Below are positions 50,744-63,667 of a DNA stretch of 64,000 nt, in pieces. Made by a program: the position numbers and the translations under genes. The notes beneath the pieces are model-generated. The model ran no database searches, had not been told where the DNA came from, and saw only the letters and a program-made list of their open reading frames with translations. Source of the stretch: Methylobacterium soli. Lineage in GTDB: Bacteria; Pseudomonadota; Alphaproteobacteria; Rhizobiales; Beijerinckiaceae. Numbering within the stretch: the first letter of the stretch is position 1; the number at the start of each line of letters is the position of its first letter. Where the stretch lies: the NCBI RefSeq assembly GCF_008806385.1, contig NZ_VZZK01000001.1, positions 124,001 to 188,000 of the forward strand. Reading direction: 5' to 3'.

Positions 50744-51310
50744 GTGTCGACGATCGAACGGCTGAAGCGGCGATCCGATTTCCTGGCGGCGGCCGATGGG
50801 CGCCGCTTTCACACCGAGCGCATGACGGCGCAAGGCCGCCTGCGCGATGCGGGCGAATTGCGCGACGGTGTCCCCGCCGAGGGGCTGCATCTCGGCTTCA
50901 CGATCACGAAGCGGGTTGGCCATGCCACCGAGCGAAACCGCATCCGACGCCGCCTCCGCGAGGCCGTCGATGCCGTCGCTGAGGATGCGCCGATGATCGC
51001 GGCCGACATCGTGCTGATCGCGCGGCGCCCTGCCCTGAGCGCGTCCTTCGAGACCTTGAAGGACGACCTGCGCCGTGTGTTCTCCACGGTGACGCGGCCG
51101 CGAGGCCCGAAGCCCGCCGCGAAATTCGCCGCAAACGCCGCACGCGGCAGCCCTGGCGCCGGGAGCGCGGAGCCTACACCTACGGGGCGTGCGGCGGGCC
51201 GTGGAGACGCGGCCACGGCGGCAACCAGAATCCTTGCGGTGGATGCGGGGCATGCCCGCGTTGCCCCTTCCGACAGACACGCGTGCGACGGATCCAGTGA
51301 TGGGCAATGA
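50744..51310 (+). CDS. rnpA: Ribonuclease P protein component
   Basis: 188 residues from a GTG at 50744 ([20 protein letters not shown]). The RNA-binding RNR motif [12 protein letters not shown] is intact, as are [10 protein letters not shown] and DIVLIARR. The typical protein is about 110-140 residues; here an extra Ala/Gly/Pro/Arg-rich C-terminus of about 60 residues runs into the yidC gene and overlaps its start by 11 bases. It acts with RNase P RNA in tRNA 5' maturation. Confidence 0.93.
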   Translation: MSTIERLKRRSDFLAAADGRRFHTERMTAQGRLRDAGELRDGVPAEGLHLGFTITKRVGHATERNRIRRRLREAVDAVAEDAPMIAADIVLIARRPALSASFETLKDDLRRVFSTVTRPRGPKPAAKFAANAARGSPGAGSAEPTPTGRAAGRGDAATAATRILAVDAGHARVAPSDRHACDGSSDGQ

Positions 51311-53141
51311 CAAGACCAACATGATCGTGGCGATTGCGCTGTCGCTCGTGGTCCTGCTCGGCTGGAATTACTTCATCGCGGCCCCCCGCGTGGAGCAGCA
51401 ACGGCAGGCGGCCGTGCAGAATCAGGCCGCGAACCAGAGCCCGGGCGTGACCCCGGACGGGGTGCCCTCGCCGAGTCCGAAGGAAGGCGGCCCGGCCGCC
51501 CCCGCCGCCGGCACTCTTCCGTCCGGCGCGCCGATCTCCCGCGAGGCGGCGCTCGCACGTTCGCCGCGCATCCGCATCGAGACCCCGGCCATTTCCGGCT
51601 CGGTCGCGCTAAAGGGCGGCCGCATCGACGACGTTTCCTTGAAGAACTACCACGAGACCGTCGACGACAAGAGCCCGCGGATCGTGCTGTTCTCGCCGGC
51701 CGGGACTGAGACGCCCTACTACGCCGAGTTCGGCTGGGTCGGTCAGAATTCCGGCCCCCTGCCCACCAACGACACGCTCTGGACGGCGGATGGCGAGACC
51801 CTCTCGCCCGGCAAGCCGGTGACGTTGACCTGGGACAACAACGCAGGTCTCCTCTTCCGCCGCATCCTCGCGGTCGACGACAAGTTCATGTTCACGGTGC
51901 GGGACGAAGTCGAGAACAAGAGTTCGGGTGCCGTCACGCTCTATCCCTACAGTCTCGTGTCTCGCTGGGGTAAGCCGCACACGCAGGGTTACTACGTGTT
52001 GCACGAGGGCATGATCGGTGTGCTTGGCGGCGACGGCCTGCAGGAATACACCTACGATCACCTCGCCAAGGAGCCCGCCTACGGTGGTCCCGCCACGAAG
52101 GGCAAGGCCTGGTCGAACGTCACCGGCGGCTTCGTCGGCATCACCGACAAGTATTGGGCCGCGGCCGCGATCCCCGACCAATCGGCTCCTTATACGGGTG
52201 CCTTCACCGAGCGCACCGATGGGACCACCAAGGTTTTCCAGGCAAGCGTGCGGGCGGATGCGCGTAACGTCGAGCCGGGCGCCAGTGTCGGCATGACCCA
52301 GCGCCTGTTCGCGGGCGCCAAGGAAGTCAACACCATCAACGCCTACGAGCGGGAGCTTGGGATCAAGCAGTTCGATCTCATGATCGATTGGGGTTGGTTC
52401 CACTTCATCACCAAGCCGATGTTCCGGGCGCTGGATTTCTTCTACCACCTGATCGGCAATTTTGGTGTCTCGATCCTGGTGGTGACGCTGATCCTGAAGA
52501 TCTTCTTCCTGCCGATCGCCAATCGCTCCTACGTCTCCATGGCCAAGATGAAGGCCGTACAGCCGGAGATGCAGTCGATCCGTACGCGCTATGCTGACGA
52601 CAAGATGAAACAGCAGCAAGCGATGATGGAGCTCTACAAGAAGGAGAAGATCAACCCGGTGGCCGGTTGCTGGCCGGTGCTGATTCAGATCCCGGTCTTC
52701 TTCGCGCTCTACAAGGTGCTGTTCATCACGATTGAGATGCGGCACGCGCCGTTCTTCGGCTGGATCCAGGATCTCGCTGCGCCCGATCCGACGAGCATCC
52801 TGAATTTGTTCGGTCTTCTGCCCTTCGCGGCCCCGGATTTCATCCATCTCGGCATCTGGCCGCTGATCATGGGCGTGACCATGTTCGTGCAGATGAAGAT
52901 GAATCCCGCCCCGCCGGATCCGGTTCAGGCGCAGATCTTCACCTTCATGCCGATCGTGTTCACCTTCATGCTGGGCTCTTTCCCCGCCGGGCTGGTGATC
53001 TACTGGGCCTGGAACAATACGCTCTCGGTGATTCAGCAATACGTGATCATGCGCCGGAACGGCGTGAAGGTCGAGTTGTGGGATAACTTGCGGGGTACGT
53101 TCCGGAAGGGCTCGTCCGACAAAGCAACAGTCAAGAGCTGA
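51300..53141 (+). CDS. yidC: Membrane protein insertase YidC
   Basis: 613 residues from the ATG at 51300. N-terminal signal-anchor ([21 protein letters not shown]), a large periplasmic domain (about 60-360), then the five-helix insertase core with [29 protein letters not shown], the Lys-rich cytoplasmic loop and [12 protein letters not shown]. It inserts and folds inner-membrane proteins alone or with Sec. Overlaps rnpA by 11 bases. yidD, often between them, is absent. Confidence 0.97.
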   Translation: MGNDKTNMIVAIALSLVVLLGWNYFIAAPRVEQQRQAAVQNQAANQSPGVTPDGVPSPSPKEGGPAAPAAGTLPSGAPISREAALARSPRIRIETPAISGSVALKGGRIDDVSLKNYHETVDDKSPRIVLFSPAGTETPYYAEFGWVGQNSGPLPTNDTLWTADGETLSPGKPVTLTWDNNAGLLFRRILAVDDKFMFTVRDEVENKSSGAVTLYPYSLVSRWGKPHTQGYYVLHEGMIGVLGGDGLQEYTYDHLAKEPAYGGPATKGKAWSNVTGGFVGITDKYWAAAAIPDQSAPYTGAFTERTDGTTKVFQASVRADARNVEPGASVGMTQRLFAGAKEVNTINAYERELGIKQFDLMIDWGWFHFITKPMFRALDFFYHLIGNFGVSILVVTLILKIFFLPIANRSYVSMAKMKAVQPEMQSIRTRYADDKMKQQQAMMELYKKEKINPVAGCWPVLIQIPVFFALYKVLFITIEMRHAPFFGWIQDLAAPDPTSILNLFGLLPFAAPDFIHLGIWPLIMGVTMFVQMKMNPAPPDPVQAQIFTFMPIVFTFMLGSFPAGLVIYWAWNNTLSVIQQYVIMRRNGVKVELWDNLRGTFRKGSSDKATVKS

Positions 53142-53207
53142 TGAGGCGCTGACCCGTTCGGCGGCGCGTTGGGGGCCGGGACACCGCGCCCGGCCCTGGA
53201 AGAAATC

Positions 53208-53861
53208 ATGCACGATTCGACGGAAATCGACCCGGCCCTGATCGAGAGCGGCCGCCTGCTCTTCGCCGGCAACGCGGACTTCCTCTCGGCCGCCCCCTCG
53301 CTCGGCAGCCTGCCGCCGATGAAGGGGGTGGAGATCGCGTTCGCGGGACGCTCGAATGTCGGCAAGTCGAGCCTCGTCAACGCGCTGACCGGCCGCAACA
53401 CGCTGGCGCGGACCTCGCACACGCCGGGGCGCACGCAACAGTTGAACTTCTTCGACATCGGGGGACGCCTGACCCTCGTCGACATGCCGGGCTACGGCTT
53501 CGCGGCGGTGGAGAAGGCCAAGGTGGCGGCCTGGACCGAGCTGATCCACGCCTACCTGAAGGGTCGGGCGAATCTCGCGCGCGTGTTCATGCTGATCGAT
53601 TCGCGCCATGGCCTGAAGGCGATCGACACCGACGTCCTCGACGGCTTGGACAAGGCTGCGGTGAGCTACCAGATCGTCCTCACCAAGGCCGATGCCCTGA
53701 AGAAATCCGAGATGGACGCCCGCATCCGCGGCGTCGAGGCGGCGCTGGCCAAGCGGCCGGCCGCTTACCCGGAGGTGCTGCTGACCTCGAGCCGCGACGA
53801 TCGCGGCGTTCCGGAACTGCGCGCCGCGGTGGCGCGGCTCCTTGCCGAGCACGGCGGTTGA
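53208..53861 (+). CDS. engB: Ribosome biogenesis GTPase EngB (YsxC/YihA)
   Basis: 217 residues from the ATG at 53208 with a GGAAG ribosome site. GTPase motifs: G1 GRSNVGKSS, G2 region RTSHTPGRTQ, G3 DMPGYGFA, G4 TKAD. It is involved in large-subunit assembly. Neighbour of yidC as in other alphaproteobacteria. Confidence 0.95.
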   Translation: MHDSTEIDPALIESGRLLFAGNADFLSAAPSLGSLPPMKGVEIAFAGRSNVGKSSLVNALTGRNTLARTSHTPGRTQQLNFFDIGGRLTLVDMPGYGFAAVEKAKVAAWTELIHAYLKGRANLARVFMLIDSRHGLKAIDTDVLDGLDKAAVSYQIVLTKADALKKSEMDARIRGVEAALAKRPAAYPEVLLTSSRDDRGVPELRAAVARLLAEHGG

Positions 53862-54241
53862 GGCCGGTCCTCGCAGGGCCTGAGCGGATCCTGCTCGCCG
53901 TCGCGGGCCTCGCCGGTCTGCTGGGCGTCGCGGCGAGCGCGGCGGCGGCCCACCGCGTCGACGCGCCATCCCTGACCATTGCGGCGCAGTTCCTGCTGTT
54001 CCACGCGCCGGCCCTGATCGGCCTCGCGCTCCTGGCGGGCAGCGGTCTCGCGCCCTTGCGCCTGACCCGGATCGCCGCCTTCGCGCTCGCCCTCGGCCTC
54101 GCGCTGTTCTGCGGCGATCTCGCGCTGCGGGCGCTCGCCCAGACGCCGCTTTTCCCCATGGCCGCGCCGACCGGAGGCGTCCTGCTGATGGCCGGCTGGC
54201 TGCTTGTCGGCATCGCCGCGCTCGTGCCCGCGCGGGCCTGA
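53858..54241 (+). CDS. DUF423 family small membrane protein
   Basis: 127 residues, four predicted membrane helices, with LAVAGLAGLLGVAASAAAAHRVD, a FLLFHAPALIGLALLA segment and FCGDLALRALA, typical of DUF423. It begins at a TTG whose last bases overlap the engB stop (TTGA), and no ATG exists in frame before the helices. Function unknown. It ends 9 bases from the convergent GGDEF-EAL gene. Confidence 0.75.
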   Translation: MRPVLAGPERILLAVAGLAGLLGVAASAAAAHRVDAPSLTIAAQFLLFHAPALIGLALLAGSGLAPLRLTRIAAFALALGLALFCGDLALRALAQTPLFPMAAPTGGVLLMAGWLLVGIAALVPARA

Positions 54242-54250
54242 GGTCGGATC

Positions 54251-56203
54251 TCAGGCTGCGCGCGCCGGGGCCGCCAGCAAGGCGTCGATCCGGTCCGTCC
54301 GGGCGAGCAGGGCGTCGACCGCCTCCGCCTCCATCGGCGGGTGGAAATAGAAGCCCTGCATCATCTCGCAGCCGAGATTTGTCAGCACGCTGACCTGCTC
54401 GGCGGTCTCCACGCCCTCGACCACGCAGCCGAGCTTCAGGGTGCGGCAGAGATTGATCACGGTCCGGACGACGTCGCGGCAGGTGTCGTTCTCGGTGACC
54501 TCGCTGATGAAGGAACGGTCGATCTTGAGCCGGTCGATCGGGAGCCGGTGGACGTAGCTCAGGCTGGAGAAGCCCGTGCCGAAATCGTCGAGGGCGATGG
54601 TGCAGCCGAGCGCCTTCAGGGCGTCCAGGGTCTGCTTCGCCTTCACGAAATCCTGGATCAGGCTCGTTTCCGTCACCTCGAAGGTGATCCGCGCCGGGCT
54701 CACGCCGCTCGCGCGGATGAGGACGGCGATGCGTGCGGCGATCTGCGGATGCGCGATGTCCTGGCTCGACAGGTTGAAGGATAGGCCGATGCCGGGCGGC
54801 CAATGCGCGGCGGCCGCGAGCGCCTTGACCAGAAGGATCTCGGTCATGCGGCAGACGATGCCGATGCCCTCGGCCACGGGGATGAAATCCCCGGGCCCCA
54901 CCCCGCCGAGGCTCGGGCTGGTCCACCGGGCGAGCGCCTCGAATCCGACGATCCGGCCGGCCTCCGCATCGACCAGAGGCTGCAGCACGACGCGCATCTC
55001 GCGCTCGAAATCGGCCTGGTGCAGGGCCTGCTGGACCCGGTCGCGCCAGTCGCGCCGCCGCTCGAGTTCCCGCGAGAAGACCACGGCGCTGCCGCGGAAC
55101 TGCGCCTTGGCGTGGTAGAGCGCGTAATCCGCGTGCTCAATGAGGCGCGCCCAGTTGCGTCCGGACTCGCCGAGGCCCGCGAGCCCGACGCAGCACCCGA
55201 CCTGGACCACCCCGTGGGCCAGGACGATCGGCCTCGCCACCGCCGCGCAGACCGCGCGGCCGAACTCCGCCACGCCGTCCTCCGCGTCGAGGCCGGTGAG
55301 CACGATGCCGAACTCGTCGCCGCCGAGGCGGCTGACGAGGCAATGCGGTCCCGCCAGGCTGCCGAGCCGGCGGCCGATCTCGCACAGCACCGCGTCGCCG
55401 GCCGGATGCCCGTAGGTGTCGTTGACCGGCTTGAACCCGTCGAGATCGATCAGGGCCACGTGGAGGGCCCTGCCCTCGCTCTCGGCCAGAGCCGAATCGA
55501 GATGGGTGAAGAAGCTGCGCCGGTTCGGCAGGTTCGTCAGCAGGTCGCTATTGGCGAGCCGCAGGTTCTCGCTGCCGAGCCGATGCAGCTCGGCATGTTG
55601 CTTCACGAGGGAGAAGAAGACCTCGTGGTAGACGTAAATCAGGTAGGTCGCCGCGCTCGAGAACACCAGGAAGCTGCCGGCGATCAGCTGCTGCGTCGTG
55701 TTTCCGATGCTGAGGAAGTAGAGGCCCCAGACCGGGATCGCGGTGGCGCAGCAGAGGGCCGCCGACCGGACATGCATCAGGCCGAAGATCGAGGCCAGCA
55801 TCGTGAAGGTCATGAAGAACATCACGTGCATCTGCGTTCCCGCATTGCCGTAATGGGTCAGGACGATGCTCCAGCCGGTCATCGCCATGAACATCGCGAA
55901 GACGGCCCGGTTCAGGGTCTGCAACTGGCGGTAGGCGACCTCGCCGGTAAGCGCGCAACGGGAGAGGCGGTGGTAATGCAGGCCGCGCGTCGTGCAGCCG
56001 ATCGTGAACAGCAGGAGCGGCAGGTAGGTGAGCCAGGGCGGGCAGTGGTCGAGATGGTCGTAGACCAGGATCGCGACGTTGATCCAGAGCACGCCGTAGA
56101 ACAGCGGCGCCTGCTTGGCGAGGGCATGGATCTGCGCCACGTGCATCTCCGGAGCATCCGGAGGGACCGTGAACGGCTTCAGAAAGGTTTTGAGCGTGAG
56201 CAC
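54251..56203 (-). CDS. Membrane GGDEF-EAL protein (cyclic di-GMP turnover)
   Basis: 650 residues. Six to seven membrane helices (about 30-200) form a MASE-like sensor, followed by a GGDEF domain with SRLGGDEFGIV and an EAL domain with FEALARWTSP, FNLSSQD, FEVTETSL, LDDFGTGFSSL, LKIDRSFI, VEGVET and GFYFHPP. Active-site motifs are intact in both. No RxxD inhibitory site (GPHC before LVSRL). It shares the plan of the 781-residue protein at 40865 but lacks its PAS domain and has a different sensor. Confidence 0.92.
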   Translation of the reverse strand: MLTLKTFLKPFTVPPDAPEMHVAQIHALAKQAPLFYGVLWINVAILVYDHLDHCPPWLTYLPLLLFTIGCTTRGLHYHRLSRCALTGEVAYRQLQTLNRAVFAMFMAMTGWSIVLTHYGNAGTQMHVMFFMTFTMLASIFGLMHVRSAALCCATAIPVWGLYFLSIGNTTQQLIAGSFLVFSSAATYLIYVYHEVFFSLVKQHAELHRLGSENLRLANSDLLTNLPNRRSFFTHLDSALAESEGRALHVALIDLDGFKPVNDTYGHPAGDAVLCEIGRRLGSLAGPHCLVSRLGGDEFGIVLTGLDAEDGVAEFGRAVCAAVARPIVLAHGVVQVGCCVGLAGLGESGRNWARLIEHADYALYHAKAQFRGSAVVFSRELERRRDWRDRVQQALHQADFEREMRVVLQPLVDAEAGRIVGFEALARWTSPSLGGVGPGDFIPVAEGIGIVCRMTEILLVKALAAAAHWPPGIGLSFNLSSQDIAHPQIAARIAVLIRASGVSPARITFEVTETSLIQDFVKAKQTLDALKALGCTIALDDFGTGFSSLSYVHRLPIDRLKIDRSFISEVTENDTCRDVVRTVINLCRTLKLGCVVEGVETAEQVSVLTNLGCEMMQGFYFHPPMEAEAVDALLARTDRIDALLAAPARAA

Positions 56204-56400
56204 CGTCGCACGGTCCGGGATCTAGATTTCGGGCATTCCACAGCCACATGTGCCATGCCAAACAAGAACAAGCCGTAAATCCGAAAACTCGCTCGAATTC
56301 TTACGAATTTACGATCGTGAGTTGTGTTGTTGCTTGCAGCGCGCAGCAAGACCGGACTCGTCCCAGCAGCTGGCGCCGCCGGGGCGAAACCGCGCGGCTC

Positions 56401-57870
56401 TCAGCCCGGGACCACGGGCGGGTGATAGGTCAGGGTGAAGGCGAGCGCCCAGAGCAGGAACAGCACCACCGGCAGGTGGACGAGGAGCTGCAGGAAGCTG
56501 AAGCCGACGATGTCGCGCGCCTTGAGGCCGAGGATGCCGACGAGCGGCAGCATCCAGAACGGGTTGATCAGGTTCGGCAGAGCCTCGGCGGCGTTGTAGA
56601 CCATCACGGCCCATCCGAGATGCACCTTCAGCTCGTTGGCCGCCTGCATCACGTAGGGCGCCTCCAGCAGCCACTTGCCCCCGCCCGAGGGCACGAAGAA
56701 GCCGAGCACGGCCGAGTAGACGCCCATCGATAGCGGGAAGCTGCCCGTCGTGTTGAGGCTCACGAAGGCATGCGTGATCACGTCCGAGGCCGAGGTGCCG
56801 GCGCCGTTCCTGGCATTCGTCAGCATGGAGCTGATCGCGGCGTAGAGCGGGTATTAGATCAGGATCCCGGCGGTGGCCGGGACCGCCCGTCCCACCGCCA
56901 CGAGGAAGCGCTTGGGGCGCCAGTGCAGCAGCAGCCCGAGGGTGAGGAACAGGAGGTTGTAGGTGTTGAGGTTCGAGATCGCGGTGATCCACGATTGGCG
57001 CGCGAATTCCTGAACCACCCAGCCCGACGCCAGCAGCACGAGCAGGATCGTCAGGATCGGCGAATGTTCCAGCCACTCGCCGGGCTGCTTCGGGCGGTCG
57101 ATCGCCTCGCTCTCGCGGGCGACGTCGATGCCGAGATCCTCCGCCGTGACGGCGGCGGCGGAGCCCGGCGCCGACGCGTAGGCGATCACCACCGAGATCA
57201 CGAACAGGATCAGGGCGACGAGCATCGATTGCCAGAGGAAGATCGTCTCGCTGAACGGGATCACCCCCGTGATGGCCAGGAGGTTCTTCGGCAGGCTCGC
57301 GGGGTTCGCCTGCAGCTGCGCGGCCGACGAGCTGAGACCGAGCGCCCAGGTGGCGCCGAGGCCGAGATAAGCGGCCGCACCCGCGGCCCGGTAATCCATC
57401 CGCAGGTCGGTGCGGCGGGCCAGCGCCCGCGCGAGCAGGCCGCCGAAGATCAGGCTCAAGCCCCAGCTCAGGAAGGACGAGATCATGGTGGCGGCCGCCA
57501 CGAAGCCGACGGCGGCCCGGCCGCTCCTCGGGACCTCGGCCATGCGGTCGATCAGGGCCTGGACCGGGGGCGAGGTCGCCACCACGTAGCCGCCGATCGT
57601 CACGAAGGCCATCTGCATCGTGAAGGGGATCAGGCTCCAGAAGCCGTCGCCGAAGCTCTTGGCGATTGCGGGCGCCGGCGCCCCGTTCGCGAAGGCGCCG
57701 AGCGCCACGATCACAACCGCGATGGCGACGAAGATGAGGGCGTCCGGGAACCAGCGCTCGGCCCAGGCGGTGAACCGGATGCCGAGGCGCGCCAGCCTGC
57801 CCTCGGTCAGCGCCGTGTGCGCCGGGGGCGCCCCGGCGGGTCGAATGGGCTCGATCGGCTTCGTCGGCAT
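56401..57870 (-). pseudogene. Short-chain fatty acid transporter (AtoE-like), broken by an in-frame stop
   Basis: One continuous frame encodes about 488 residues of an AtoE/TIGR00366-type transporter. The start is ATG 57870 ([11 protein letters not shown]) and membrane segments include ISSFLSWGLSLIFGGLLARAL and AYLGLGATWALGLSSSAAQL. A TAA at 56856-56854 interrupts it between GRAVPATAGILI and YPLYAAIS; in relatives this position is usually Gln (GVLIQFP-type), so a single C-to-T change explains it. Downstream the frame remains intact to the PPVVPG end. The N-terminal 338 residues would be translated; the C-terminal 141 could only come from re-initiation at 56826. Sequencing error is possible. 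Confidence 0.8.
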
Positions 57871-58085
57871 GGGCGCTTTCCCTCGGGCCAGGCGCGGTCG
57901 TGCCGCGCCCATCCGCATCTTGCGCGCTGCCGGCCCGGGCTCAAGCCGCTCCGCCGCGCGCAGGCAGCCGAAATCACCGGGAATGTCGGCTCGGGCCTGC
58001 CGGCACCGGTTCTCGCGACGAAGCGGGTTGGGTGATCGGCGCCAACATGCCATGCCGTTCGGCCATCACGGGAGACAGAGAGCCG

Positions 58086-58652
58086 ATGGCGCGATCCGAG
58101 AAAGAGAAGATGCTGGCGGGCGAGCTCTACCACGCGGGCGACCCTGAGATTCAGGCGGATGCCGAGGCGACGAAAGCCTGGCTCGTGCGCTACAACGCCT
58201 CGCTCGCGCTAGCCCCCGCGGAGCGGCGCCAGCTCCTGATCGAGCGCCTGGCCGAGGTCGGATCTGACGCGGTGATCCGCCCGCCCTTCTTCTGCGATTA
58301 CGGGACCAACATCGCCCTCGGGGCGAATGTCTTCCTGAACTTCAACTGCATCATTCTCGACGTGGTGCGGGTGACGATCGGCGAGGGCACGCAGATCGGC
58401 CCCATGGTGCAGATCCTCACGGCCGACCATCCGCGAGACCCGGCGATCCGCCGCTCCGGGCTGGAATTCGGGCGGCCGATCAGCATCGGCCGCAATGTCT
58501 GGATCGGCGGCGGCGCCCTGATCATGCCGGGCGTCACCGTCGGGGACGATGCCATCATCGGGGCGGGCAGCGTCGTCACGCGGGACGTGGCGCCCGGCGC
58601 CACCGTGGTGGGGAACCCGGCTCGCCCGGTCCGCGGGGCCGCGGCCGGGTGA
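58086..58652 (+). CDS. Sugar O-acetyltransferase (maltose/galactoside acetyltransferase type)
   Basis: 188 residues from the ATG at 58086. The N-terminal Mac domain ([20 protein letters not shown]) precedes a left-handed beta-helix of hexapeptide repeats ([42 protein letters not shown]) with the catalytic His in TADHPRDP. Acetyl-CoA dependent; the sugar acceptor is not predictable. Divergent from the transporter pseudogene. Confidence 0.9.
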   Translation: MARSEKEKMLAGELYHAGDPEIQADAEATKAWLVRYNASLALAPAERRQLLIERLAEVGSDAVIRPPFFCDYGTNIALGANVFLNFNCIILDVVRVTIGEGTQIGPMVQILTADHPRDPAIRRSGLEFGRPISIGRNVWIGGGALIMPGVTVGDDAIIGAGSVVTRDVAPGATVVGNPARPVRGAAAG

Positions 58653-58703
58653 GACCGGGGCGCGGCCCGGGTTTGGGCCGAACCCGGGGCCGGCGCCGGC
58701 CCG

Positions 58704-59876
58704 TCAGGCCGCGAAGGCCGGATGATCCGCGCCGCAGCTATGCTGCAGATAGAGGCTCATCGCATCCATGTGCGCGGCGCCGTGGCCGCTCCCGTGCGCC
58801 GAGCCGTCGGCGTGGTGGGTGTGGGCGGCCCGATCGAACAGGTCCTGGCTGAAATGGAAGGCGTCGTGGCGCCCGCCGGTCTCCGGATCCGCGGACGGCC
58901 CGGCATGCGGGTCCGTCGCGCCGTCCGTCTGGCCGGGCGTCTCGACGGGCGCCTTGTCGGGTGCCTTGTCGGGCGCGGTCACCTTCGGCGGGGACGCGCC
59001 GCCCGCGGCATCGTCGCCCGACCCGGTCCCTTCGCCGGCGGGTTGCGCCGGGGGCGGCGTCGTGACGGTGCCGAGACCGCTTCCCTGCCCGTCGCGGACG
59101 CCGTCGAGATCGATGCTGTCGAGGTTGAGATGGGCGACGTAGCTGCCCAACCCGTCCCGATCGGACTGGGCATGCACGTCGGCGATCTTCTCGGACCCGC
59201 TGACATACTCGATCGCGATCACGTCCTTGCCGGCATCGACCATCTTCTTCAGGAATTCGAGGCTCGCCTGCGTCTCCTCGGCCGGCTGCTTCTCGCCCGA
59301 ATCCGTGTAGTACAGGTTCTCCTTGAACATGCCGTCGATGGCCTTGAAATAGGTGTCGTTGGCGAGGAGCTCCTCCGCGCCGTTCACCCAGATCTTGAAA
59401 TCCGGGTTCTGGGCGCGGGCATGGTCGGCGAGCGCCTTCACGAGGTCCGCCATGGCTTTGGCCGGGTCCGCGATCTGGCTCTTCGCCCAATCGGTCTGGA
59501 ACTCGTCGACCACGTCGAAATAGACGCCGTCGTAGCCGGCCTTGATCAGGTTATCGACGTAGCGGGTGGCGATGTCCTTCCAGCTGCTCGACCAGAACGC
59601 GACCTCGTAATTGCCCTGCCATTGCGGGTCCTCCGGGCCGAGCACGTCCTTCGGGATCGTGCTGTAATAGTCGCGGTAGACCTCCGCCTCGCCGATGCTG
59701 AAATAGCCGAGCAGCAGGTGCGGATCGGCGCTGCCGCCGCCCATCTGCACCACCTGCTGCCCGGACCAGGGCGTGCCGTTGTCGTCGTAGGGGTCGATCA
59801 CCCGCACGTCGAACGGCGATGTCGCGACTGTGTCGGGGGAAATACCCTGCAGCAGGTACAAGCCAGTCTTCGGCAT
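58704..59876 (-). CDS. MJ1477/TM1410 (GH114-like) putative glycoside hydrolase with His-rich C-terminus
   Basis: 390 residues. Residues 1-265 form a TIM-barrel of the MJ1477/TM1410 type: LLGYFSIGEAEVYRDYY, WSSSWKDIATRYVDNL, AGYDGVYFDVVDEF (D121/D124), IWVNGAEELL and VIAIEYVSG. The GH114 relatives cleave alpha-1,4-linked galactosamine polymers. A Pro/Ala/Asp linker (about 275-340, with APDKAPDKAP) leads to a 50-residue His-rich tail (HHADGSAHGSGHGAAHMD). No signal peptide is visible, so export, if any, is by another route such as type I secretion. GGCGAGGA is the ribosome site. AT-rich DNA lies upstream. Confidence 0.78.
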   Translation of the reverse strand: MPKTGLYLLQGISPDTVATSPFDVRVIDPYDDNGTPWSGQQVVQMGGGSADPHLLLGYFSIGEAEVYRDYYSTIPKDVLGPEDPQWQGNYEVAFWSSSWKDIATRYVDNLIKAGYDGVYFDVVDEFQTDWAKSQIADPAKAMADLVKALADHARAQNPDFKIWVNGAEELLANDTYFKAIDGMFKENLYYTDSGEKQPAEETQASLEFLKKMVDAGKDVIAIEYVSGSEKIADVHAQSDRDGLGSYVAHLNLDSIDLDGVRDGQGSGLGTVTTPPPAQPAGEGTGSGDDAAGGASPPKVTAPDKAPDKAPVETPGQTDGATDPHAGPSADPETGGRHDAFHFSQDLFDRAAHTHHADGSAHGSGHGAAHMDAMSLYLQHSCGADHPAFAA

Positions 59877-60154
59877 ATAATCCTCGCCTTAATCATTGTT
59901 AATATATTTGTTTACAATTATAGAATGAGGCGAAAAAGTGGCAGCTCGTAATATCTATAGTTATGTACTAATCAATACGCTTGGTCTGATCCGCTCAATA
60001 CAGACTTCGACAAACGGAAATCAATGTTTACGCAGAGCGTTTTGCGGGGACCTGTCCGCGCATCACCTCAGACCTCCGCAGGCTCGAAAAATCGCGCTCC
60101 AGCCGGCCGATTGATGGCCTTGAGGGCGGGCTCTCGTGCCGCTGCGCAGCCGAA
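59877..60154. other. AT-rich intergenic region
   Basis: About 280 bases whose first 140 are unusually AT-rich for this genome (tatatttgtttacaatta, taatatctatagttatgta). No gene, repeat or tRNA was recognised. It contains TATAAT-like and TATATT-like sequences on the minus strand just before the GH114-like gene. The base shift may mark a recent insertion boundary or a strong regulatory region. Confidence 0.5.
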
Positions 60155-60838
60155 TCAGGCCGCGTAGCGCCGCGCCGGCACGCTGAGATAGGCCACGGCC
60201 GGTCCCTGCGCGCCGGTGAACACGCCGGCCGTCAGCGCGCCGCCATAGACGGCGCCGGTGTCGAGATTGGTGCGGTGGGGATGCAGGTCCGGCTGGCCGG
60301 AGAGCTGCGGCGTGTGGCCGTGGACGACGTGGCGCCCGAAATCGCAGGCCTCTGACAGGAAGGGCTCGCGGATCCAGAGGCGGTTGCGCAGGTCCGGGTC
60401 GGGCGGGGTGCAGCCGGGGCGGAAGCCCGCATGGACGTACCAGCGCTGTGCGTCGGCATGCACGCTCGGCAGGGCCTCGATCCAGTCGAGCACGTCGCCC
60501 GGCACATCCTCGATCGCGTCGAGGCCGAAGGAGGCGAGCGTGGCGCCGCCGCCGTTGCGCAGCCAGAGGTCGGCCGCCCCCGGCACCTGCAGGGAGGCGA
60601 GCAGCATCGATTCGTGATTGCCGATCAGGCAGGTGATGCGCTCGGGGTCGTTCCAGTGAAGGCGGCGCACGGTCCGCAGCACGCCGGCACTGTCGGGCCC
60701 GCGGTCGATATAGTCGCCGAGGAAGACGAGATGGTGCGGGCGCCCGGCGCTGTGGACCTCGATGCGCTCCAGCAGGCTATCGAGAAGATCGGAGCAGCCG
60801 TGGATATCGCCGATCGCGTAGGTGAGGTCGTGGTTCAT
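60155..60838 (-). CDS. Serine/threonine protein phosphatase-type metallophosphoesterase
   Basis: 227 residues. PPP-family motifs GDIHGCSDLL, GDYIDRGPDS and GNHESMLL are intact, with late His residues in VVHGHTPQ. Related to PrpA/ApaH; substrate could be phosphoprotein or a dinucleotide. Lies 76 bases downstream of the clpB stop and on the same strand, with no shared function evident. Confidence 0.9.
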   Translation of the reverse strand: MNHDLTYAIGDIHGCSDLLDSLLERIEVHSAGRPHHLVFLGDYIDRGPDSAGVLRTVRRLHWNDPERITCLIGNHESMLLASLQVPGAADLWLRNGGGATLASFGLDAIEDVPGDVLDWIEALPSVHADAQRWYVHAGFRPGCTPPDPDLRNRLWIREPFLSEACDFGRHVVHGHTPQLSGQPDLHPHRTNLDTGAVYGGALTAGVFTGAQGPAVAYLSVPARRYAA

Positions 60839-60914
60839 CGCGCCCGCACTGTCCGCGCCCGCGCGCCGAAAGAAAAGCCCCGGCGCCCCCTGCGGGAGGC
60901 GCCGGGGCGCCGGC

Positions 60915-63545
<2,631 letters not shown>

Positions 63546-63667
63546 TGGATCTCACCTCCCCGTACCGGCGATCCGCCGCCCGCCTCGCGGCACGGCCTCG
63601 CCGAAACAGCGCCCTCCGGCCTGGACAGCCGCCGAGAGCCCCGGCGCCCTCGGGCCGCCGGTAGACG

